A stretch of 64,000 nt of DNA, from contig NZ_NHRY01000252.1 in assembly GCF_002937115.1 (NCBI RefSeq), positions 1 to 64,000 of the forward strand, read 5' to 3'. The DNA comes from Rhodopila globiformis. GTDB taxonomy: Bacteria; Pseudomonadota; Alphaproteobacteria; Acetobacterales; Acetobacteraceae. Within the stretch, counting starts at the first letter, position 1; each line of letters opens with the position of its first letter. The notes beneath the pieces were generated by a model. That model had not been told where the DNA came from and did no database searches. It saw nothing but the letters and a program-made list of their open reading frames with translations. Below are positions 24,903 to 32,555 of this stretch, one piece after another. Both the position numbers and the translations under genes were made by a program.

Positions 24903-25580
24903 CTATGAGGTCTGCGCGGCCATGGCCGGCATGGCGGTGTTCCGCTGCAGGCTCTGTCTGAGCGACGCGGTTTCGGGCGTGGGGTTCTCGAACGCGGCGA
25001 TGTAGCTGCGGAGCGTGGTTTCGATATGGGTTTCGGTCGGCTGGCCGCGGGGCGGGGCGTCGGGCCTGGCCGGCGGCTGGGTGGCGGCGCTGCCGTGCTT
25101 CTTGGCTTCGGCGACGATGGCCTTGATCTCGGCTTCCTCGGCCGGGGTGGTCTGCGCCTCCGGCACGGGCGGGGTGGGCGTTGGGGCTGGCGCGGGCCGG
25201 ACCCTTTGGCCGCGGCGGCGGAGCATCATGGTGCGCTCGCTTTTGTCGGCGCTGCCGTTCAGGGCGTTGGCGCGGTCGAAGGCCTGGAGCTGCTCGGGCA
25301 GCGGCATGGGGTCGCGGACGAGGCGGCCGAGCAGGGCAAGCGCCGCGATGGAGAAGGCGATGGTGCGGCCGGCGTTGACGCAGTCGGCGCGGGTTTGCGG
25401 GCTGTAGGCGTCGATGGCGCTGTAGGCCATCTGGCGCGCGAGGTTGGTGTCGACCGGGCCGCCCTGGAACAGGTCGATGAGGTGGTTGGCGACGATGGCC
25501 CTGAGGCCGACGCAGGGGTCGATGATGGGGGCGATGACGGGGCGGCTGGCGGGGTCGATGGCGGCTTCTGGGTTCGACAC
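24903..25580 (-). CDS. hypothetical protein, Ala/Pro-rich
   Basis: A 225-residue protein converging on hemC. The N-terminal half looks ordered and helical (RAIVANHLIDLFQGGPVDTN, then INAFSIAALALLGRL-like hydrophobic helix at about 73-90). The middle is a Pro/Ala/Arg linker (PAPAPTPTPPVPEAQ), and a short helical segment ends the protein. No catalytic motif or signal peptide is seen. The coding frame is intact and its codon use resembles its neighbours. I do not recognise the family. Confidence 0.6.
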   Translation of the reverse strand: MSNPEAAIDPASRPVIAPIIDPCVGLRAIVANHLIDLFQGGPVDTNLARQMAYSAIDAYSPQTRADCVNAGRTIAFSIAALALLGRLVRDPMPLPEQLQAFDRANALNGSADKSERTMMLRRRGQRVRPAPAPTPTPPVPEAQTTPAEEAEIKAIVAEAKKHGSAATQPPARPDAPPRGQPTETHIETTLRSYIAAFENPTPETASLRQSLQRNTAMPAMAAQTS

Positions 25581-25741
25581 GGTGGGGCGACCTTGGTGTT
25601 GTTGGTTTGTTCTTACACGAATAGGTTGTGTTAGGCAAGGGAAATCTTCTTGGGGTGGTAGAGGTCGATCGTCGGTGTGTCAATTTGTTGCCGTGAAGCC
25701 TGTTGAAACTTGGGCAAACTACTGTCATCCAGTCGTTTGTG

Positions 25742-25822
25742 ACGGCTGCCCATTTCGAGTGGGAGGGCGAGAAGACTGGCAGAAAACGGCGCAATCACGC
25801 CGTCACCTTTGGGATGGCCCGT
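25742..25822 (+). pseudogene. relic of a BrnT-type toxin
   Basis: The frame reads HFEWEGEKTGRKRRNHAVTF, which is the N-terminal signature of BrnT ribonuclease toxins (FEWDxxKxxxNxxKHGVSF). Immediately afterwards the similarity ends and a different antitoxin-like sequence continues in another frame. Only about 25 codons remain, without the catalytic C-terminal part, and no BrnA follows. Confidence 0.5.
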
Positions 25823-25945
25823 TCGACGTGGCGGACGATCTGGAGAATGAGGCGGTTGTTGCGGCATATGTTTCTGCGGCTGCTGAAGCCCCTGACCCGG
25901 CGATCTTGCTGGCTGCGTTCGAGGATGTGGCCAGAGCGCGTGGCA
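25817..25945 (+). pseudogene. relic of a HigA-like addiction-module antidote
   Basis: The frame reads PFDVADDLENEAVVAAYVSA, then APDPAILLAAFEDVARARG. This is the N-terminal half of the small antidote family whose second half is a Cro/CI-type helix-turn-helix. The DNA-binding half is missing: the frame runs into a stop at 25996 after a short unrelated tail. It abuts the BrnT relic with almost no gap but in a different frame. Confidence 0.55.
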
Positions 25946-25969
25946 TAAACTGGCCTACTGGAGGTTCCC

Positions 25970-26212
25970 ATGAAGACGATCGGGGTGGGCGAGGCTGAGA
26001 GCCGGTTCGACGAGTTGCTGGATTGGGTCGAGGCTGGCGAGGACGTGGTGATCACGCGCTGCGGCAAGGTGGTGGCGCGCCTGGTGCCTCCCGGCACGGC
26101 GTTTGGCCGCGGGCGTGGCCGGGGGGCCGCACAGCGCATCCGGGCGATGCGACGGGGTGTGACGCTTGGCGGGATTGCGATTGAGGACATGGTCAGCGAG
26201 GGGCGTTTGTGA
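25970..26212 (+). CDS. Phd/YefM-family antitoxin
   Basis: Encodes an 80-residue antitoxin. MKTIGVGEAESRFDELLDWV and EDVVITRCGKVVARLVPP are the standard Phd/VapB DNA-binding N-terminal fold, and the C-terminal half (RAMRRGVTLGGIAIEDMVSE) would wrap the toxin. A GGAGG ribosome binding site lies 7 bases before the ATG. The stop overlaps the next small gene as GTGA. The toxin it should neutralise, a VapC, is reduced to a few codons downstream, so this antitoxin is orphaned. Confidence 0.85.
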   Translation: MKTIGVGEAESRFDELLDWVEAGEDVVITRCGKVVARLVPPGTAFGRGRGRGAAQRIRAMRRGVTLGGIAIEDMVSEGRL

Positions 26213-26385
26213 GCGTGCAGGATTTCATCCGCACCGTGGCGCCGCCGCCGGACTGGCTGGAAAGAGCCTGGGCCGGCGCCAGGTACCGCGGCATTGCGGC
26301 GCTCACGCCCGAGGACACCGAGGCCGAGATCGCCGCGTATCGTCGCAGCGGGGAGGATGATGCTGCCGATCTTGGAGGTTCGTGA
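26209..26385 (+). CDS. small uncharacterised protein in the antitoxin operon
   Basis: A 58-residue frame from a GTG that overlaps the phd stop and ends overlapping the GTG of the vapC remnant. It contains SVQDFIRTVAPPPDWLERAW and ALTPEDTEAEIAAYRRSGED. Perfect GTGA junctions at both ends argue that it is a genuine gene. The acidic, helical C-terminus is antitoxin-like, but I do not recognise the family. Confidence 0.5.
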   Translation: MSVQDFIRTVAPPPDWLERAWAGARYRGIAALTPEDTEAEIAAYRRSGEDDAADLGGS

Positions 26386-26450
26386 GCGGGGCGGTCGTTG
26401 ATGCCAGCGTGGTGGTGTTGGGTATTGCCGCGCTGGTTTGTGCTATAGAG
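26382..26450 (+). pseudogene. N-terminal remnant of a VapC (PIN-domain) toxin
   Basis: A GTG-initiated frame gives VSGAVVDASVVV, the first strand of PIN-domain VapC toxins with its first catalytic Asp. It then loses similarity within about 12 residues and merges into the MntA-like gene. About 120 residues of toxin are missing. The position directly after the antitoxin operon supports the identification. Confidence 0.55.
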
Positions 26451-26752
26451 AGGCCACGAACAGGCGGGCGATCATCGCTCGGTTGCGGGAGAGCGAGGCG
26501 GCGTTGCTGGCGCGCGGCGTGGCGCATGCGGCTCTGTTCGGCTCGCGCCCTCGGGGCGATGAGCGTCCAGACAGTGATACCGACATCATGATCGAGATTG
26601 ACCCCGATGCGCACCTTGGCGTGTGGGGGTATGCGGGGGTAAACGGGTATATCGCGAATCTGTTCGACGGGCCGGTCGATGTCGTCAACCGGGATGGGTT
26701 GAAACCGCATGTGCGGCCCGCTGCGATGGCCGATGCGACCTGTGCGTTCTGA
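26438..26752 (+). CDS. mntA: minimal nucleotidyltransferase antitoxin MntA
   Basis: Encodes about 100 residues with the nucleotidyltransferase signature GSRPRGDERPDSDTD, an exact GSx10DxD, and the later Asp in GPVDVVNRDGLK. MntA proteins neutralise HepT toxins by adenylylating them. There is no ATG: the frame can start at TTG 26438 or read through from the vapC remnant, consistent with a deletion that fused the two genes. The 3' end overlaps the HEPN gene, the normal MntA-HepT arrangement. Confidence 0.8.
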   Translation: MCYREATNRRAIIARLRESEAALLARGVAHAALFGSRPRGDERPDSDTDIMIEIDPDAHLGVWGYAGVNGYIANLFDGPVDVVNRDGLKPHVRPAAMADATCAF

Positions 26753-27092
26753 GCGGGAAGCCATCCGCCGCTGGCTGAACGACATCCGGCACAACATCGC
26801 CATGGCCGAGCGGTTTGCCACGGGGATGACCTATGCAACATTCAAGGGTGACGACCCTCACCTTTATGCGGTGACACGATGCCTGGAGATCATCTCAGAA
26901 GCATCACGGAGTTTGCCGAAGGAGCTGAAGGCCCGCCACCCGTCGATCGAGTGGCGCGGCATGGCGGCGGCGGGAAACATCTATCGTCAGGAATATGAAG
27001 ATGTCGCGGCACGGGAGGTATGGGATACCTTGACGCTGAATCTGCCGCCGTTACTCGTCGAGGGCGAGTTGGCCACCCTAGGTGCCGAGTGA
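26733..27092 (+). CDS. hepT: HEPN-domain toxin HepT (DUF86), probably inactive
   Basis: About 119 residues, all-helical, with the DUF86 pattern YAVTRCLEIISEASRSLPKE and HPSIEWRGMAAAGNIYRQEY. In active family members the last motif ends RHxY (R-x4-6-H with a following Tyr); here the His is Gln (codon CAG at 26988-26990), and the canonical Arg position is Gly. ATG 26733 lies inside the mntA end, so the pair is cotranscribed. Loss of the catalytic His suggests a dead or altered ribonuclease. Confidence 0.8.
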   Translation: MRPVRSEREAIRRWLNDIRHNIAMAERFATGMTYATFKGDDPHLYAVTRCLEIISEASRSLPKELKARHPSIEWRGMAAAGNIYRQEYEDVAAREVWDTLTLNLPPLLVEGELATLGAE

Positions 27093-27136
27093 AATGCGGC
27101 GACACGCGAGCATTGGCTTGGAAGCCACCGAAGTGG

Positions 27137-27715
27137 CTATTGCTCTTGCTCTATTATATGATCGATAAAAGGAATATTTTCGGTTTTTAGCGCTAAGTCC
27201 CCAAGGAAGTCCACAATGCGGTGTTCGTTTGTGAAATGTACGTGGTGATCTGCGTCCAAAGCGATAGAGATCTCTTGCGCACCGGCCATCTCCACGCGAA
27301 AAGGATGGAAAAAAGAGCGATTGTTCATAACAAGCGAGTCTATTGTAATTGCTTTTCCTTTGTATCGAAAAAATATTCTTACCACGTCGAACTTTACTTC
27401 TCCCACTTGCTTAGTTGAGTAATCATTGATCGCTAAATCGGTAATGTTATTGCGACGCTTTAGTGCGCCATATACTGTGGCGTCAGGCTCACCTCCCCGC
27501 AAGCGGATTAAAGCCTTTATTTGGGCTTCTCGTCTACTTATGGCATCATTATCGTCATCAATTAGGCGAAGTTCCTGAGCAATGGCGCTGTATATCCCAG
27601 CATTATGCACCTTTCCAGCCGAGTCGTCGGAAAACAGATAAATCATTGTTGCAATCGGCAAATAGATGCCCCACATCAGAACAAACAGCTTTGCCCACAG
27701 ACGTACGAGTGGCAC
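27137..27715 (-). CDS. AT-rich hypothetical membrane-anchored protein
   Basis: A 192-residue protein from a GTG start with one N-terminal transmembrane segment (about 8-28) and a soluble, charged remainder (RLIDDDNDAISRREAQIK). The region from about 27130 to 27900 is visibly AT-richer than everything around it and uses A/T-ending codons, indicating recent transfer. No catalytic motif is seen. It stands alone on the minus strand between a toxin-antitoxin island and a recombinase relic. Confidence 0.65.
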   Translation of the reverse strand: MPLVRLWAKLFVLMWGIYLPIATMIYLFSDDSAGKVHNAGIYSAIAQELRLIDDDNDAISRREAQIKALIRLRGGEPDATVYGALKRRNNITDLAINDYSTKQVGEVKFDVVRIFFRYKGKAITIDSLVMNNRSFFHPFRVEMAGAQEISIALDADHHVHFTNEHRIVDFLGDLALKTENIPFIDHIIEQEQ

Positions 27716-28071
27716 TCTTGTTCTCCGTAAATCAAGTCATATCTCACTCAGCAATAATCAGCACGAATCCGGATAGAATGCAATACCAGAACATATACAG
27801 CCACAAACCGTTCGTCTGCACGAGCGTCGGCATGGCGTGTTAGAGCAGACGAGCAACCCCGCCTGCGGCTTCACTGGAATGAGTTATGCCGTTGATATGG
27901 CCACAGATTCACCGTAGTACTATCTCATGTTTGCCATGCCGACGAGAAGGCTGTCTCGTTGAGTTTGACCCACATAGGCAAACGCCACGCACGCACGGCC
28001 GTTTAATGCTGATCGTACTCGCCGGTCTAACTGAATTGATAGACTGCCTGACGGTTCCACACCCCGCTCGA
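27716..28071 (+). other. AT-rich non-coding stretch with a serine-recombinase relic
   Basis: No intact gene is present. At 27991-28038 one frame reads THGRLMLIVLAGLTEL, close to the conserved GRLMLTVLGGLAEFER stretch of serine resolvases/invertases; the frame then becomes unrelated. This suggests an eroded site-specific recombinase at the edge of the AT-rich segment. Confidence 0.4.
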
Positions 28072-28566
28072 TCACGCCGCGACCGGCTTCTTGCGCGGCC
28101 GGCCGGCAACCCGCGGGCGGAACCGGGCATCAAGGATCGCCCGGTTTTCCCGCATGGCATGGCAGGCGATCTGGACAGCCACCGGGATCGGACTCTCCCC
28201 CGCAAGGTAAGCCTTCACCGTGCTGGCGGAGAAGCCGAAAATGTCCGCCATTTCGTTGGTGCTAAGTTCCATCTCGCGCTTCCAGGCGCGAAATTCATCC
28301 GCCGTCATGGCGGTCTGCTCGCTTGCCATCACTTCAATCGAGTCGGCGGAATAATCAATTCCGTTCGCCCATTCGATGCCGGTGCCATAGTCGATCACCG
28401 TAACCTGACGGAACGCGGCTTCGTCCTTCAATGCGGCGAAATACGCCTGCCGGTGGACAACACCCGTCATGTCCACGACCGCCACCCCGCCGTCCTGCCA
28501 TGTCACCTTCAGCCGGTATCCCGGCTGCGCCTCGATGGCGGCAATCCTGCGGGCGTTCGTCATCAT
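28072..28566 (-). CDS. DUF2442 protein with a C-terminal helix-turn-helix
   Basis: Encodes 164 residues. The N-terminal ~80 residues match DUF2442 (GYRLKVTWQDGGVAVVDMTG). The C-terminal part (ELSTNEMADIFGFSASTVK, about 110-130) is a helix-turn-helix, and the tail is basic (RPRVAGRPRKKP). The ATG overlaps the stop of the DUF4160 gene as ATGA. DUF4160/DUF2442 pairs occur widely next to each other and are suspected toxin-antitoxin-like modules; the HTH would fit an autoregulating antitoxin role. That function is inference. Confidence 0.75.
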   Translation of the reverse strand: MMTNARRIAAIEAQPGYRLKVTWQDGGVAVVDMTGVVHRQAYFAALKDEAAFRQVTVIDYGTGIEWANGIDYSADSIEVMASEQTAMTADEFRAWKREMELSTNEMADIFGFSASTVKAYLAGESPIPVAVQIACHAMRENRAILDARFRPRVAGRPRKKPVAA

Positions 28567-28826
28567 GGCCTGGATCTCCTCACCGGAACCGTTGGGTTGC
28601 CCTGGTCCCACGCAACCATCAGCCGCTCGAGATTCGCCTCGATCCTGGCCCACTCAAGCACCGCCGCCCGGTCCTTGAGCGACCCGGCAATGACCTGAAG
28701 ATCGGGCAGGGACACGACCATGTCACCCTCCGGAGACGCGGCGTGGAAGTGTGGCATCCGATGCTTCTTCGTGTCGTCTGGATAAACACGAATCTGCACG
28801 TTGCCGATGGTATGGAGTCGCGGCAT
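28563..28826 (-). CDS. DUF4160 protein
   Basis: Encodes 87 residues with the family signature RVYPDDTKKHRMPHFHA and a second half (EWARIEANLERLMVAWDQGN) typical of DUF4160. The family is small, probably intracellular and of unknown activity. Start MPRLHTIGNV was preferred to an ATG seven codons upstream. It overlaps the DUF2442-HTH gene, forming a two-gene module. Confidence 0.8.
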   Translation of the reverse strand: MPRLHTIGNVQIRVYPDDTKKHRMPHFHAASPEGDMVVSLPDLQVIAGSLKDRAAVLEWARIEANLERLMVAWDQGNPTVPVRRSRP

Positions 28827-29066
28827 CTCTGGCTTCCAGATAAGCATCCGGAAAACCTATGTCAATAGAAAACCTGGTTTTCCATCGCATGAGGTAACAC
28901 GAACGGCTCACGCGGACTGAGAACGGATCGGTGCCCTGGCAGAATGCCGCACGCCCGAATCCTCCAAATTCGTTTCCACACTGCCGGTTTCCCCACCCGA
29001 AGCACGTCTCTGCCAGGCGCAACCCGGCCAACCTCCCACACCCTCTCCGCCAACGCCGATCGGCAG

Positions 29067-30029
29067 TCACCGCATGAAGCCGGAAAGTTCATTATCCGCG
29101 CTGAATTTCTCGACATTCCCGGGCGTAACCAACTCGAACCCGGTATCGATACGAGGCGGCACCGTTTCCCCCTTCGCCGCGGCGATGGCGGTTTTCACGC
29201 CCTCATACCCCTCGCGATACAGCCTCTGGCCGACGTCCGCCTGGATCCACCCCGCCTTCAGCAGCGCCAGCGCATTCGGCGCGCCGTCAAAGCCGATGAT
29301 CCGGACCTTGCCTTTTGGATACTTCAACGTCCGCAGCGCCGCCACCGCGCCGATGGTGCCGTCGTCCCACGCGTTGGCGATCGCGCTGACGTCGGGATGG
29401 GCGCGCAGTTCCCGGGTCACGCCGGCCTGCGCCTCCGTCAGGGTCCAGTCGGTCTGCACTTCCAGCACGGTCACGTGCGGCTTCAGTTGCTGCAGCCGAT
29501 CCAGGAAGCCCTGCCGCCGATCGCGCCCGGAGGACTGGCGCAGGCTGCCGTTGACCAGGATCACCTTGTCGGAGTCGCCGATGACCCCGGCCAGCCACTC
29601 GGCCTGCGCGCGGGCGGCGGCGAGGTTGTCGGTCCCGACATAGCTCCTGATCGGCGCGCCATCGATTCCGGTATCGACGGCAACGAACGGAATGCCCTTC
29701 TTGGCCGCGCGCCGGACGATCGGCGCGATGCCCGTGGAGTCCACGGGCGCGATGGCAATCGCCTTCGCGCCCTGGGCGATCACCTGGTCGATGGCATAGA
29801 TCTGGCTGGCGAGCGCGCCTTGCGCCGAGGGGCCCGCGACAAGCAGCCGGACGCCGGCCTCCCGGGCGGCGTCCACGGCGCCTTTGTTGATCAGCGTCCA
29901 GCCCTGGTTCGGCGCCGACTTGGTGACGTAGCCGACGACCAGCGACTCGTCTGCCTGTGCCGCGAAACCCAGATGCACGGAAAGCGGAATAAACAGCAGG
30001 ACGGCGATGAGTGTTCCGATACGCTTCAT
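29067..30029 (-). CDS. periplasmic sugar-binding protein of the RbsB type
   Basis: A 320-residue substrate-binding protein with a Sec signal peptide (residues 1-26) and the periplasmic-binding-protein-1/LacI-like fold: VGYVTKSAPNQGWTLINKGA, AIAIAPVDSTGIAPIV and RIIGFDGAPNALALLKAGW. Such proteins feed ABC sugar importers or chemoreceptors. No permease or ATPase gene is adjacent, so it is an orphan component here. The ligand cannot be told from sequence. Confidence 0.88.
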   Translation of the reverse strand: MKRIGTLIAVLLFIPLSVHLGFAAQADESLVVGYVTKSAPNQGWTLINKGAVDAAREAGVRLLVAGPSAQGALASQIYAIDQVIAQGAKAIAIAPVDSTGIAPIVRRAAKKGIPFVAVDTGIDGAPIRSYVGTDNLAAARAQAEWLAGVIGDSDKVILVNGSLRQSSGRDRRQGFLDRLQQLKPHVTVLEVQTDWTLTEAQAGVTRELRAHPDVSAIANAWDDGTIGAVAALRTLKYPKGKVRIIGFDGAPNALALLKAGWIQADVGQRLYREGYEGVKTAIAAAKGETVPPRIDTGFELVTPGNVEKFSADNELSGFMR

Positions 30030-30362
30030 TTCGTTTCCCCCATGCGTGGCCGTTGCCCGCAGGCACTTGCTCCAGTCCGCCGATCATTCTACCCGCATCC
30101 GCGCGCCCTGTCGGCATTGATGTTCCGGCGCGGGACCTGCTTGCGCCAACAGCCGGTTCCATGCGGCCCAGGGCTGGCGGCCCGCATGGGAAAATGCCAG
30201 TGCGCTGCGTCAGTCTGACAGGCGTTGGTGCGCTTGCGCCGGCCGCCGCGATGGACTTCGCCTCGGTGCCGGTCCATCGAGGTTGACAGCACCATCGCCC
30301 ATGCGCCAAGCCGTGACCGGACCACCACCTTTCCGCGTGGAGCCGTGGGAGCAGGGATTGCC
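30030..30362. other. non-coding region between divergent genes
   Basis: About 330 bases upstream of both the binding-protein gene and the methyltransferase gene. It presumably holds both promoters, but I see no clear -35/-10 pair or operator. Confidence 0.4.
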
Positions 30363-31013
30363 ATGACCGGCTATGTCGGCGCGCATCATGAATTTCACGA
30401 CGCGGTGTTCGTGCAGGGCTGGGCCGATCGTTTCGCTCCCACGCCACCGCGGATTGCTTTGTTTGATATGATCCTTGCCCGGGTTGATCGGCTGGGCGGG
30501 CCGGATCTGCATGTGCTCGAACTGGGCCTGGGGCCAGGATACATGGCCCGGCATGTCCTGCAACGAAATGCCACGGTCAGCTACGAAGGGCTGGACTTCT
30601 CCGACGTGTTCTTCGAGGTCGCGAAACGAACCATCGGTCCGTTCATGCCGCGTGTCGTCCTGACCAAGGCCGATCTGCTGGACCAGAACTGGCCGCGGCG
30701 CCTGTCCCGCCGGCCTGGCGCGATCCTGTCGACCTGGGCCCTGCACGACCTTGGAAGCCAGGAGGCCGTCGCGGCCGTGTACGCCCGTTGCCACGAAATC
30801 CTCCCCATCGGCGGCATCCTCGTCAACGGAGACTTCATCAAGCCGGCCGGCACGACATGGTCATACGAGCCGGGCCGCTTCGAGATCGAACGGCATCTCG
30901 AGCTTCTCCGCCAGGCTGGCTTTGCCCATCCGGCCTCGCTCGCCGAGTTCGAAACGAATTTGCAGAGCCCGACCGCCGCGCAGAATTACGTCTGCCTGTC
31001 CGCAACGAGGTAG
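30363..31013 (+). CDS. SAM-dependent methyltransferase (class I)
   Basis: Encodes 216 residues. Motif I is LHVLELGLGPGYMARHVL (about 49-66), followed by YEGLDFSDVFFEVAKR and the post-motif segment ILSTWALHDLGSQEAVAAVY. The start MTGYVGAHHEFHDAVFVQGW was chosen because it is the beginning of recognisable family sequence; the longer frame upstream is Arg-rich shadow. The substrate is unknown, and there are no operon partners. Confidence 0.82.
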   Translation: MTGYVGAHHEFHDAVFVQGWADRFAPTPPRIALFDMILARVDRLGGPDLHVLELGLGPGYMARHVLQRNATVSYEGLDFSDVFFEVAKRTIGPFMPRVVLTKADLLDQNWPRRLSRRPGAILSTWALHDLGSQEAVAAVYARCHEILPIGGILVNGDFIKPAGTTWSYEPGRFEIERHLELLRQAGFAHPASLAEFETNLQSPTAAQNYVCLSATR

Positions 31014-31045
31014 CAATCGCCGCGGCGCGGCAACCGGTCTCTCGG

Positions 31046-32299
31046 TCAACTCTTTTCGAAATCGATTCGCTCGACCACCGGCAATCCCTGCAGGAACCGG
31101 CGCAGGCAATCCATCGCCAGTTCCACCGCCCCCAGCCGGATCCATTCCCGCCCGCCCAGGATGCGCGAGCGGCGGAACGCCACCCGGTCCGCCGTGGCGA
31201 TGGCGATCCAGATCGTGCCGCCAAGGTCGATCCGGTCCGCACCCTCGTCGAGCGCGATCAGCACCGCCAGGGCATGCGTCGCCCCGGTCTGCTCCCGCGC
31301 CGCCCGGGCCACGGCCTCGGTCGTTTCCTGGTCGAGGTCGGGCGGCAGGCGGACGCCGAACAACTGGTCCAGGTGGCGCGCCACGGTGCCGTGCCGGAAC
31401 ACCGTCTCGGCGCCGGGCAGGTGCGCGATGCGGGCGGCGATCTGGCCGGCGGTGAAGGTCTCCACCAGGCTCAGCGTCGCTCGTTCCGCAGCCAGCGCGG
31501 CCAGGACGACGCCTTCCAGCGTCTGGTCGTCTTCCGCAATGATGAAGTTGCCCAGCCGCCGCCGCACCTCGGCCGTCACCGGCGCCAGCTTGCGGTTCAC
31601 CTCGTCCATGTCGGCGCCGCGCAGCGTCAGCTTGGTTTCAATCTGCGGATAGTGCGCGCGGAAGCCAAGCTTGATGCCGCCCTCGGGATCCAGCGCCTCC
31701 ACCCCGGCCAGCAACTGGTCCACATGCGATTCGCCCAGCCCGTAGGAGTGGAACCGTTTCAGGTGGATCGACGCCGGCGCGCCGGAGCGGGCCAGGATGC
31801 GCGGAATCACCTGCTCCTCCAGCATCCGCCGCAGTTCGCGCGGCACGCCGGGGGTGAAGAAGAAGCGCGCCGCGCCGATGTCCAGCGCAAAGCCGCAGGC
31901 CGTGCCGATGGGATTGTCGATCAACTCCGCCGTCGCCGGCAGCATCGCCTGCTTGACGTTGTTCGGCGGCATGGTGCGCATGCGGCGGGTGAAGAAATCC
32001 TCCATGCGCCGCAGCCAGGGCTCGTGCAGCACCAGGTCCACGCCGGCGGCCCGGGCGGCGATTTCCTGCGACAGGTCGTCGACCGTCGGGCCGAGGCCGC
32101 CGTTGACGATGACCGCGTCGGCGCGTCCGGCGGCAAGCCGGAAGGCGGACAGCAGGGCCTCGCGGTCGTCGCCGACGGTCGTGCCCCAGTAGACCGAAAG
32201 CCCGGCATCCTCGAGCTTCTGCGCCATGGTGGAGAAATTCGTGTTGGTGATCTTGCCCGTCAGGACCTCGTCGCCGGTGCAGATGATCTCGATGCGCAT
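31046..32299 (-). CDS. CinA-like protein (molybdopterin-binding plus CinA C-terminal domains)
   Basis: Encodes 417 residues. The N-terminal MoCF/MoaB-like domain has MRIEIICTGDEVLTGKITNT and NGGLGPTVDDLSQEIAARAA. The C-terminal domain (about 260-410, LVETFTAGQIAARIAHLPG) resembles the CinA nicotinamide-nucleotide deamidase domain, but the usual ESCTGG is ETFTAG, so deamidase activity is doubtful. In other bacteria CinA acts in NAD salvage. The start at 32299 is the family N-terminus; the frame extends 61 residues upstream without similarity. Confidence 0.88.
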   Translation of the reverse strand: MRIEIICTGDEVLTGKITNTNFSTMAQKLEDAGLSVYWGTTVGDDREALLSAFRLAAGRADAVIVNGGLGPTVDDLSQEIAARAAGVDLVLHEPWLRRMEDFFTRRMRTMPPNNVKQAMLPATAELIDNPIGTACGFALDIGAARFFFTPGVPRELRRMLEEQVIPRILARSGAPASIHLKRFHSYGLGESHVDQLLAGVEALDPEGGIKLGFRAHYPQIETKLTLRGADMDEVNRKLAPVTAEVRRRLGNFIIAEDDQTLEGVVLAALAAERATLSLVETFTAGQIAARIAHLPGAETVFRHGTVARHLDQLFGVRLPPDLDQETTEAVARAAREQTGATHALAVLIALDEGADRIDLGGTIWIAIATADRVAFRRSRILGGREWIRLGAVELAMDCLRRFLQGLPVVERIDFEKS

Positions 32300-32555
32300 G
32301 CGTCCTCCCCGTGCCTGTCCCCTTCGGGCGCCGCAGCTTGGTCGGGTCGGGCGGACAGGGCAAGGGCGATCCGCCCGCGCCGGCGCGCCGGCGCGCCGGC
32401 GGCGGTTGCGACTCGATTCCGAAACTGCATAGCGCCGGGCAGCGTGTCCTGGCATCCCCACGCGAGAAAAGCCCGTCAGCAATCGGCCCTTGCGGTTCCG
32501 TGGGCCAGTTCCTTAAAGGGAGTCATGAAATGGCCGGCCGTCGGGTATCCGTTCC

